Source: Oligoflexia bacterium (GTDB lineage Bacteria > Bdellovibrionota_C > UBA2361 > JBGSMV01). From it: a stretch of DNA of 43,698 bases. The translations under genes were made by a program, and so were the position numbers. Position 1 is the first letter of the stretch. Each line of letters opens with the position of its first letter. The stretch covers positions 1 to 43,698 of the forward strand of contig JAIBBU010000026.1 in NCBI GenBank assembly GCA_019694515.1, written 5' to 3'. This document shows, in pieces, positions 8,047 to 14,410 of this stretch. The notes beneath the pieces were generated by a model. It was not told the origin of the DNA, searched no databases, and was given only the letters and a program-made list of their open reading frames with translations.

Positions 8047-8982
8047 CTACAGTTGCAGGCCGTTTAGTAACTGAGAATTGTGCGGTGCGCGGCGTCTAGT
8101 GGAGGCCGAGGCTGCGCTTAGCGGCGTGGGATCGAGCTTTAGTTTGGTCGTCTCGTTGCTAATTAGTGGGGCGACTTCCTCAAAGTTTGAGATCATTTCG
8201 CGCGGCTTGCGGTTGATCATCTTAATTAGCTGCGTTGAAACATGCACTGCACTGAAGCCAAGAAATTCAAATAGTCGGTTGCAAACGAGCTGGGGATCCT
8301 CAACCAAATCCTCGTATCGACACCAAATCACCCTGCCGCCAATTTTCTCCCAGGCCTGAAGGTTCCGGTAGAAGTGCAGATGCTCTTGGCAGAAGCTCGT
8401 CAGTTCGGAAAGAGAGATCTGGAGCGGGGGGAGCTGGTCCGGAGTTTGGCGATAGCACTTACCCCGGCGCATATACCACAGCCATAAATGAGAGGCGCAT
8501 TTCCAGGATAGATATTGCTGCAAAAGGTCTTCACGATAAAGCACCATATACCGAGCATTAGGAAAGCAACCACTTAGTTGCGGGAGTGAAATGCCCAGCA
8601 TTGTGAGCTGATAATCCATGAGCTTGGCTCCGCAACAACGAGTTCGGGTAAAGTTCATCCGATGGCGGAGGTACTCTAAAGCCACGTGGCTGGGCTTGCC
8701 CTCCAGTCCCAGCCTCGCCATTCGCCGTTCGTGCAAAGGTTCGCCCGGCAGGACACTAAGCCGGGGATGGCATTGTAAATATGAGAGCAGCAGATTAGTG
8801 CCCGAACGAGGAGTGGCCAGAAGAAAAAAAGGATCCTTTGCAGTTGGGCAAAGTCGATAGTAACTGGCCAGTAGCTTTGGCTGAGCGCGCTTGAAGCGGT
8901 TATAGATCCAGCGTCTGATTGGTCGATAGACGATTCGAATGGGCAGCGGGGTTAAATCTCGGATCCTATAGTACAGAGACAT
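8047..8982 (-). CDS. PAPS-dependent sulfotransferase
   Basis: A 311-aa sulfotransferase that would move sulfate from 3'-phosphoadenylyl sulfate to a hydroxyl or amine, probably on a sugar or small molecule. The 5'-phosphosulfate loop is FFLLATPRSGTNLL (PRSGTN at 58-63), and the 3'-phosphate region appears as ARYMVLYREDLLQQYLS. ENLVEDP-type sequence (YEDLVEDP) follows, as in Stf0/NodH-like enzymes. The last 35 residues are Ser/Thr/Arg-rich and probably disordered. It lies at the edge of the RiPP/glycan island, 127 nt from the B2 peptidase gene and in the same direction, so it may tailor the island's product (inference). Confidence 0.87.
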   Translation of the reverse strand: MSLYYRIRDLTPLPIRIVYRPIRRWIYNRFKRAQPKLLASYYRLCPTAKDPFFLLATPRSGTNLLLSYLQCHPRLSVLPGEPLHERRMARLGLEGKPSHVALEYLRHRMNFTRTRCCGAKLMDYQLTMLGISLPQLSGCFPNARYMVLYREDLLQQYLSWKCASHLWLWYMRRGKCYRQTPDQLPPLQISLSELTSFCQEHLHFYRNLQAWEKIGGRVIWCRYEDLVEDPQLVCNRLFEFLGFSAVHVSTQLIKMINRKPREMISNFEEVAPLISNETTKLKLDPTPLSAASASTRRRAPHNSQLLNGLQL

Positions 8983-9109
8983 AATTGCTCACACTTAGCT
9001 GCGGCCGGTTGATACGATCGCACGAACTTGCGAATTTCCCAAGGGCCTGCACTGTTGAAGGTGGTGGTTGTCCGAGTGCGCCAAACCTATTGTTCGCCTG
9101 CTAATCTCG

Positions 9110-9508
9110 TTAATTAAATGGATTAGACAGGCTCCCCGCAGGATGTCGACCAAGCGCTCGTCCTTCTGCTTCGACCCAGGCATGCGCAAAAGGTTGATCG
9201 GGCCCTCCATCGGTGACCCCAATTCGGAGCCGGGGCGAATAACCGGCATTCTTCAAGACGGCTTCTAATGCCAGCGCCTTTACTAAGCAGCTAAAGTGCG
9301 GCGGTAAACGACGGCAGATGTAATCATGTATCCTCACGAGGTCCGTGATGGTGCAGATCGAGTGCGTGCGATTTGGTACAGCTGTTGTGCGCGGGATCCG
9401 CGAGATGGAGTACCGCGCGGGTACGAACCGGAAGTACAATAGAAATCCGATAGTTTGAACGGCATAGGTCCATAGTCTCGCGATATACTGCACCCGTTCT
9501 ATTCGCAT
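9110..9508 (-). CDS. lasso-peptide-type B2 leader peptidase (transglutaminase-like)
   Basis: A 132-aa cysteine protease of the family that removes the leader of lasso peptides. The active-site block is PPHFSCLVKALALEAVL with Cys74, followed by PRLRIGV and FAHAWVE with His109. The N-terminal half is the less conserved helical part. After HAWVE only about 20 residues remain, and no Asp is seen where a third catalytic residue is usually placed, so the triad may be incomplete. The gene is divergent from the methyltransferase gene with 30 nt between them. The matching B1 (PqqD-like) protein is encoded 3 kb away on the other strand, unlike the usual B1-B2 adjacency. Confidence 0.8.
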   Translation of the reverse strand: MRIERVQYIARLWTYAVQTIGFLLYFRFVPARYSISRIPRTTAVPNRTHSICTITDLVRIHDYICRRLPPHFSCLVKALALEAVLKNAGYSPRLRIGVTDGGPDQPFAHAWVEAEGRALGRHPAGSLSNPFN

Positions 9509-9538
9509 ACTCAGGTATTATGCCATACTCTAGCTGGC

Positions 9539-10396
9539 ATGAAGCAAGCACCAGCATATCCCTCAGCGCTTAGTCACTGGGATCGCCTGACGGTGAGGTT
9601 GGTGCGCACGGTTAAACGCCGCTATCGCCTTCCGGTTGGAAGGCGAAACCTTGGACGATTGATGCGAGCGTGGCAAGAGTTGGTGCCTTTCCTGATCACC
9701 CCAAGAGTTTGGGATATTCACAATCCGGCGGCGTATGGGGATCTGTCGGAGTTTGGAGAGCGGTCCTGGGGAAAGGGGCTATTCGAATGGGAGCAGGAGT
9801 TTCTGCGTGAGTATTGCAACAAACCTCCCGGTAATATCCTTGTGACAGCGGCGGGGGGTGGGCGGGAAGCTTTAGCGCTCGCTAATCTTGGCTACACGAT
9901 TTATGCGCTTGAACCGTCTCCGGTCTTGGCTTCGATCTGTCGGCGTGCGGTCCCGCCCGAACGGCTCCCCGAAGTAGTTGAAATGTCACATCGGGAATTC
10001 ACCCATTCTCGACCGCAAAGTCTGGCCGGTCCGTTTGAGGCTGTGATTGTGGGCTGGGGCAGTTTGTCGCACTTGGCGACGCTCGACGAGGCGGCGGCGT
10101 TAATCAGAGCATTGCGGGGGGTATGCCCATTCGGCCCGATTCTGATCAGCTATATTCGCAAAATTGCCGACACTCGCATGCGCCGCCTGTGTCAGGCTCC
10201 GTTTCGAATCTTAGGGGCGAATCGGGAACGTTTCGACTGGGCCTACCGCTTGCGATTCGCTTTGTTCCGTAAGTTTGACGAGGATCAGATTGCCATGCTG
10301 GCCGAGCGTGCGGGCGAAGAAGTCCGAATTTTACTGTGCGATAATTTTCAAGGTGCGGCGGTCTTGGTGCGGAGGCATGGGCAATCCAATGCTTGA
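9539..10396 (+). CDS. class I SAM-dependent methyltransferase
   Basis: A 285-aa protein with a Rossmann-type methyltransferase core. The SAM-binding motif I is ILVTAAGGGREALAL (about residues 100-115), and acidic E125 at the end of beta-2 (YALEPSP) would bind the ribose. VIVGWGSLSHL is motif IV-like. The N-terminal 90 residues (LRMRAWQEL... region to FEWEQEFL) form an extension seen in small-molecule and peptide methyltransferases. It is the first plus-strand gene of the island and ends 33 nt before the precursor ATG. Candidate substrates are the precursor peptide or a sugar; neither is shown by sequence. Confidence 0.8.
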   Translation: MKQAPAYPSALSHWDRLTVRLVRTVKRRYRLPVGRRNLGRLMRAWQELVPFLITPRVWDIHNPAAYGDLSEFGERSWGKGLFEWEQEFLREYCNKPPGNILVTAAGGGREALALANLGYTIYALEPSPVLASICRRAVPPERLPEVVEMSHREFTHSRPQSLAGPFEAVIVGWGSLSHLATLDEAAALIRALRGVCPFGPILISYIRKIADTRMRRLCQAPFRILGANRERFDWAYRLRFALFRKFDEDQIAMLAERAGEEVRILLCDNFQGAAVLVRRHGQSNA

Positions 10397-10422
10397 GATG
10401 CCGTAATGCGGTGTGCTATAAG
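10393..10422 (+). promoter_or_regulatory. candidate promoter for the precursor peptide gene
   Basis: TTGAGA (10393-10398) and TATAAG (10417-10422) are 18 nt apart, with TGC just before the -10 as in extended -10 promoters. The -10 ends 6 nt before the ATG, so transcripts would start at or near the A of the ATG (leaderless). An AAGGGG that could act as a ribosome binding site on read-through mRNA overlaps the -10. Confidence 0.45.
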
Positions 10423-10428
10423 GGGCTT

Positions 10429-10593
10429 ATGAGTGCGAAGCCTCCAAATCGTGAAACCACCGCCGAAAAGAAGATTTCGAACGACCAAAGGCGTCAGCTT
10501 GTTAAAGCTCCGTATCGTGCCCCGCAACTTAAAGTTTGGGGTTCCTTCACTGATCCCCGTCTTACAGGGCAAGCATCGCATACCACCTGTTAG
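10429..10593 (+). CDS. candidate RiPP precursor peptide with lasso-type leader
   Basis: A 54-aa peptide; ATG at 10429 was chosen over an upstream TTG because AAGGGG lies 3 nt before it. Residues 1-27 are charged and hydrophilic. Residues 29-46 contain YRAPQLKVWGSFTDPRLT, which fits the leader motif Y-x2-P-x-L-x3-G and the late Thr used by PqqD-like B1 proteins and B2 peptidases. What follows is only GQASHTTC. This tail has no Asp or Glu, so it cannot form the lasso isopeptide ring, but it offers Ser, two Thr, His and a C-terminal Cys for modification. B1, B2 and HPr-kinase-like genes are close, which supports the call. The exact leader-core boundary is unknown. Confidence 0.62.
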   Translation: MSAKPPNRETTAEKKISNDQRRQLVKAPYRAPQLKVWGSFTDPRLTGQASHTTC

Positions 10594-10665
10594 TGTTGTG
10601 TGGATTGCTGCCGGCGCGTGGTTATCTGCGTTTACTTCCTCGAAGTGTCGTAACCGAAGTTGATC

Positions 10666-11556
10666 ATGAAGCACTCTTATGGTGGTCTCAATTTTGAATC
10701 ACCAATTCCATTTCCGTTACCGCTGGCGGACGGCCCCGTAGATTTCTTCCTCCAGCACGCTGAGCAAGTTTCCTTAACCTCAGCGGAGTTCACCTTCGAT
10801 TTGGGATCGGGCAATCGTGAACAATTGCTTGCGGCGGTACCTGGCTTCGACTGGATCTTGATCCGGCATGGCAAGGAGGCAATTTATACTGCGCTGCAGG
10901 ACCCTCACTCAGAGCCGCTCAAGTTCATTTTGTTAGATTTCATTTACGGCTGTCTTAGTGTTCAGCGCGGGGCCTTGGTACTCGAAGCTCTCGTGGTGAT
11001 GGTGGCAGGCAGAACAATTTTGGTTGTGGGCCCCCCTGACGCCCGATCCGCATTAGCCGCGGCGGTGAAACGACGGGGGGAGGTAGTCCTGTGCGATGGA
11101 GCGATTGCGGTGGCGCTAGATCAGGAACACGCTACGGTGCACGGCACAGCTCGCTATCTCCGGCTTACGCCGGAGACCGCTGCACTATTAGAGCCGCAGT
11201 GCGATTGCCGCTTCCTGGATTGTTATCTCTCGAAAGTAGAGTTCGACCGGTCACTTGATCGCCCTGTACCGTTGGATCTAATTCTTAATCTGGCCGGGAA
11301 CGGCGCGGGGCAACTTCTCGATCAGGACCAAGCGCTAATATCGCTGCTCGGTGCGCTGTGGTTCCAGCGATTGGCAAGCTGTGTGCAGGGGCAGGGGATT
11401 TTTTTGAGTCTCAAGGCCTTGGCCGCGCGTGTCCCCGCTATGTCAGTGACGATGAAGGATGCCCGGATGGACGCGCCCGAGATTGAGGAGCTTATCGAGA
11501 GTTTTGCTCTCAAGAATGGCGCGGGAATGTACCAGCGGACGCATGCAATAAGATGA
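10666..11556 (+). CDS. HPr-kinase-like protein with degenerate active site (pseudokinase)
   Basis: A 296-aa relative of the HPr-kinase-like proteins found in RiPP clusters. The N-terminus (YGGLNFESPIPFPLPL) is typical of the family and the P-loop region is aligned at GPPDARSA (122-129), where a working kinase has G-x4-G-K-S/T. The Lys is absent. The strand before it reads VLEALVV where the intact paralogue has VLHAAAV, and the Asp-Asp motif is reduced to LCDG (142-145). ATP binding in the normal way is unlikely, so a structural or peptide-binding role is more plausible. ATG at 10666 was chosen over a TTG at 10660. Its stop overlaps the next ATG by 4 nt. Confidence 0.75.
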   Translation: MKHSYGGLNFESPIPFPLPLADGPVDFFLQHAEQVSLTSAEFTFDLGSGNREQLLAAVPGFDWILIRHGKEAIYTALQDPHSEPLKFILLDFIYGCLSVQRGALVLEALVVMVAGRTILVVGPPDARSALAAAVKRRGEVVLCDGAIAVALDQEHATVHGTARYLRLTPETAALLEPQCDCRFLDCYLSKVEFDRSLDRPVPLDLILNLAGNGAGQLLDQDQALISLLGALWFQRLASCVQGQGIFLSLKALAARVPAMSVTMKDARMDAPEIEELIESFALKNGAGMYQRTHAIR

Positions 11557-12530
11557 AGATCGGTTTTCATTTAACGCGGCTTGGCTTAAGGGGTAATACC
11601 AACGCCGTCTTTCAGTATGCCAAAGCGTGCCAAAGTTTGTTGGGTTATGGAGCAGTGCTGCTGCTGCGCGGTCCTGAAGGGTTGCATCTCTCCGCGAGTG
11701 TCGCCGAATTTAGGCGGCACTTTGAGGTTTTTTTGTATGGCAGTACGGCTGAATTGGATCAGATCGTCAGCCGTGAGCAGGTCGATCTTCTTTACTCAAT
11801 CAAGCCTGGGTGGGACGATGGGATTGCTGCGCAGCGCTGTCCGAATGCGGTGCATGCGATGAATTCCTTTATGGAGCCCCACGGTGAGTGCTACGCTTTC
11901 GTTTCGGAATGGCAGTCGCAGTTCATGAGCCGCGGCCGTTATCCCCATGTCCCCCACATTGTGACACGACCGAGCGGCCGCGGATGCTTACGTTCGGAAT
12001 TGGGAATTCCCACTGAAGCACTGGTAATTGGACGGCATGGTGGTGACCAGACCTTCGATATTCCTTTTGTCCAGAAGTTAGTTGAGAATTTCGCGGCCGC
12101 TCATCCGGAAACATATTTCCTTTTTTTGAATACCAAGCCGTTCTGCTCGCCGCGCTCCAACCTGATTTTTTTGCCGGGGATTTTCGATCTCCAGTATAAG
12201 GACGCATTTATCAGCAGCTGCGACGCGATGCTGCATGCGCGCGCCAGGGGGGAGACTTTCGGATTGGCAGTCGCCGAATTCGCGATCGCCGGGAAGCGGG
12301 TTCTGACCTGGGCCGGTTCAGTTGAAAAAGCCCATTTCGCCTTTCTCGATCCGGAGGATGCGATGTATGCGGATTATGATGCCTTATGGTTAGCCCTCGA
12401 GCGGCTCCAGCCCCGGATTGCTCCGATCGTTCGCCCCAAGATGCTGGAATATTCTGCCGAAAACGTGATGTCCCGCTTTAAAGCGGTCTTCATCGATGGT
12501 CCATGTCAAACTCCAGCGAGGCGTGGCTGA
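11553..12530 (+). CDS. glycosyltransferase, GT4/GT1-like
   Basis: A 325-aa protein that looks like a retaining, GT-B type glycosyltransferase. The nucleotide-sugar end shows DAMLHARARGETFGLAVAE (about 224-242), with E234 and E242 in the E-x7-E position of GT4 enzymes. The stretch AMNSFMEPHGECYAFVSEW and the VPHIV that follows resemble a family of small glycosyltransferases of unknown acceptor. Translation is coupled to the HPr-kinase-like gene by an ATGA overlap. Then come about 100 nt holding a promoter before the B1 gene. The acceptor could be the peptide product or a lipid-linked glycan. Confidence 0.75.
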   Translation: MKIGFHLTRLGLRGNTNAVFQYAKACQSLLGYGAVLLLRGPEGLHLSASVAEFRRHFEVFLYGSTAELDQIVSREQVDLLYSIKPGWDDGIAAQRCPNAVHAMNSFMEPHGECYAFVSEWQSQFMSRGRYPHVPHIVTRPSGRGCLRSELGIPTEALVIGRHGGDQTFDIPFVQKLVENFAAAHPETYFLFLNTKPFCSPRSNLIFLPGIFDLQYKDAFISSCDAMLHARARGETFGLAVAEFAIAGKRVLTWAGSVEKAHFAFLDPEDAMYADYDALWLALERLQPRIAPIVRPKMLEYSAENVMSRFKAVFIDGPCQTPARRG

Positions 12531-12552
12531 GTAAAGATCAATCTGACGCGCC

Positions 12553-12581
12553 TTGAAATCGCTTTATGCCTCAAATATAAG
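12553..12581 (+). promoter_or_regulatory. sigma-70 type promoter before the B1 gene
   Basis: TTGAAA (12553-12558) and TATAAG (12576-12581) are separated by exactly 17 nt, and AGGAG precedes the ATG at 12627. This would transcribe the B1 gene and the intact HPr-kinase-like gene as a separate unit. Confidence 0.52.
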
Positions 12582-12626
12582 TATCCTTGAAATTACCGAG
12601 GTAAGTTTCGGGGAGCTAGGAGATAC

Positions 12627-12908
12627 ATGCAGGCAACCGAGTTTCTGGTACAGCGCGCGTCAGATACGCTTGCCGCGCCATTGGCTGAGGGGCGGGCTTT
12701 GCTGGACGTGAAGCAGGGTATGTATTTTGGGCTCGATCTGGTGGGCGGACGAATCTGGGAGCTATTGTCAGAACCCATACGGTTCAGCGAGATTGCCACG
12801 GCGATCGTGAATGAATTCGAGGTTGAACGCGCTGTGGCTGAAGCTGATATCCGAGCCTTTCTAGAGGAGCTTCAACGGCACAATCTGGTACGAACTACCC
12901 CTGTTTGA
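12627..12908 (+). CDS. PqqD-like B1 protein (RiPP recognition element)
   Basis: A 93-aa winged-helix protein of the PqqD family, which binds the leader of RiPP precursors and presents it to modifying enzymes. The pattern is clear: LLDVKQGMYFGLDLVGGRIWELL, split here for length into the strand part (LLDVKQGMYFGLD) and the helix part (VGGRIWELLSE), then FSEIATAIVNEFEV and a C-terminal helix IRAFLEELQRHNLVR. This is the arrangement of stand-alone lasso B1 proteins. AGGAG lies 7 nt before the ATG. The next gene starts 3 nt after the stop, so co-translation is likely. It should recognise the Y-x2-P-x-L motif of the peptide at 10429 (inference). Confidence 0.86.
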   Translation: MQATEFLVQRASDTLAAPLAEGRALLDVKQGMYFGLDLVGGRIWELLSEPIRFSEIATAIVNEFEVERAVAEADIRAFLEELQRHNLVRTTPV

Positions 12909-12911
12909 TAG

Positions 12912-13805
12912 ATGCAGGACTATCGTCACTCGCTAGTGTCGGTCCGTTCAGAAGTGCCTCTCCATCTTTGCGAGGGGCCACTTAACGCGGATCCCCTGTA
13001 CCTGTCTATTGCTGCGAGCGAAAATGCTGCATGCACCGCGACGGTAACACCGGCTTTGCTGGCGGTGCTTCCGCATGGGGGCTCTCTGCGCGGGGCCGGA
13101 GATCGGCTGATAGTCAGCTTAGGGCATAACTCTTTTGGACCACTTTTCGAGGATGCGGTAACTCGTGCGGTAGTGCGTACCGCGTTGGCGCAATTGCAGC
13201 TGCCGGTGTTGCATGCCGCGGCGGTCGCAGATCAGAATAACAATGCCATCCTCTTGTGCGGCGCTCAGGGTATCGGCAAGAGCACAACCGCCATGGCGCT
13301 CTCGCCTGTGTTTACAGTGATCGCAGACGATAATTGCCCTTTGATTCGTGATCAGTCCGGATTTAGAACTTTTGGCTCGGGGATCTTCGCGCGGTTGCGG
13401 GCGGATGCTTTAGCCGCTTTAGGCTTGCGCTCCACGGGGATTCGGGTGGGTGATAAGCAGCTTGTCGCGCTGGGACGCGCGCCCAGCGCCGCGGATTCCA
13501 GGATTAGAGGGGTGATCTTGCTGGAGCGGGGGAAGCAGGAGAGAACGGAGATGTTGAGTGCTTCGGAAAGCTGTTTCTGCCTATTGCCGCACCTCTGGAG
13601 TGTGATCCGAGGATTCCCCGTGAATCAGAAGATATTGGAGGCGCTATGCGAATTTTGCGCGCAGGTTAAGGTGGTACGGGTCATCCGCGCGGAGGCCGGC
13701 ACTAGTTTTAATGCAAGGCATCACTCCTCAATCAGCTCGATCGTCCGCGCACTCATTGACTCCGATGATGCCGGTTTTTTATCCGCCGGATTGAGTTCAA
13801 AATAG
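12912..13805 (+). CDS. HPr-kinase-like protein with intact P-loop
   Basis: A 297-aa HPr-kinase/phosphorylase-like protein of the type found beside lasso and other RiPP genes, where relatives phosphorylate a Ser of the precursor. The key residues are present: VLHAAAV before the loop (H101), the P-loop GAQGIGKST (117-125) and ADD (138-140). No PTS genes are nearby, so a carbon-catabolite role is unlikely. It follows the B1 gene by 3 nt. Together with the degenerate homologue at 10666-11556 it forms an active/inactive pair. Its 3' end overlaps the convergent gene at 13721-14290 by 85 nt. Confidence 0.82.
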   Translation: MQDYRHSLVSVRSEVPLHLCEGPLNADPLYLSIAASENAACTATVTPALLAVLPHGGSLRGAGDRLIVSLGHNSFGPLFEDAVTRAVVRTALAQLQLPVLHAAAVADQNNNAILLCGAQGIGKSTTAMALSPVFTVIADDNCPLIRDQSGFRTFGSGIFARLRADALAALGLRSTGIRVGDKQLVALGRAPSAADSRIRGVILLERGKQERTEMLSASESCFCLLPHLWSVIRGFPVNQKILEALCEFCAQVKVVRVIRAEAGTSFNARHHSSISSIVRALIDSDDAGFLSAGLSSK

Positions 13806-14290
13806 GGGTGACCACTGAACCGCAACACTTTAGTTTTCGCGAACTGTCCGCAGGCTGATTGTTGATTAGCAAAACTGGCCCGGAAATGAAGCTCCAAGTG
13901 GTCGGTCTGCGTAGCACACGCGAGCACCGCGCCAAATCCCGAGTGAAGTGCCTGATCCTCTCCCGGAAATAGTGCTCCAATATCGGGCCGTTCCTGTCCA
14001 AATACCAAAGCCGGCTGCAGCTTCTGCGGATCGATTCCGATGTAAAGCGCTTTTAGCGGGCTATCTAGTCCAAATAACCAGCCGCGTAAAACCAAGATCT
14101 CCCCATCCTCGACGATCGGTTCAAGCTGTCCAAAGCAGCAGCGGGTGGCCTGAAAAATGTCGCTCTTGAACCATTGCTCCAGGGTGGTGATGAGCGACGT
14201 TGGAACGCCTGTCGGCCGGGAGCAAGCGTTGCGCCCCGGGGCAGCTCCGGCCCGGAGTGCGCTGCTGTATTGCTTCAGAGCTCTCTTCAA
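13721..14290 (-). CDS. stand-alone domain shared with the N-terminus of a glycosyltransferase
   Basis: The frame runs from a TTG at 14290 (no ATG available near the start) for 189 aa. From about residue 55 it follows the same pattern as residues 28-115 of the glycosyltransferase at 20720: LRGWLFGLDSP against VEGWLVSPHSE, then ERPDIGALFPG, HSGFGAV and LELHFRASFAN against ASGGFRF and IQLHFEALLKN. This is a beta-rich module usually attached to glycosyltransferases and of unknown function. It may be a free accessory domain or the remnant of a glycosyltransferase whose catalytic part is lost. It lies on the opposite strand to its neighbours and overlaps the kinase gene by 85 nt. Confidence 0.55.
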   Translation of the reverse strand: MKRALKQYSSALRAGAAPGRNACSRPTGVPTSLITTLEQWFKSDIFQATRCCFGQLEPIVEDGEILVLRGWLFGLDSPLKALYIGIDPQKLQPALVFGQERPDIGALFPGEDQALHSGFGAVLACATQTDHLELHFRASFANQQSACGQFAKTKVLRFSGHPYFELNPADKKPASSESMSARTIELIEE

Positions 14291-14410
14291 AACGATACTG
14301 TCCTAGGGTGGTTGCCGGTTTAGAATACCGGCAAGCCAAAAGATTGGCTACTGATTTATCGGGAATCCCAGCGTCCCGCATAGATGGTATCGCAACTTAG
14401 AGTGTAAGAA

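Noticed and set aside
8995..9249. alternative minus-strand frame overlapping the end of the B2 gene, as possible frameshifted continuation
   Set aside because: Its residues after the HAWVE position do not resemble a B2 C-terminus, and the B2 frame already has a reasonable length.
10433..10663. 76-residue frame overlapping the precursor
   Set aside because: Basic, low-quality sequence in another frame; the precursor frame has the leader motif and ribosome binding site.
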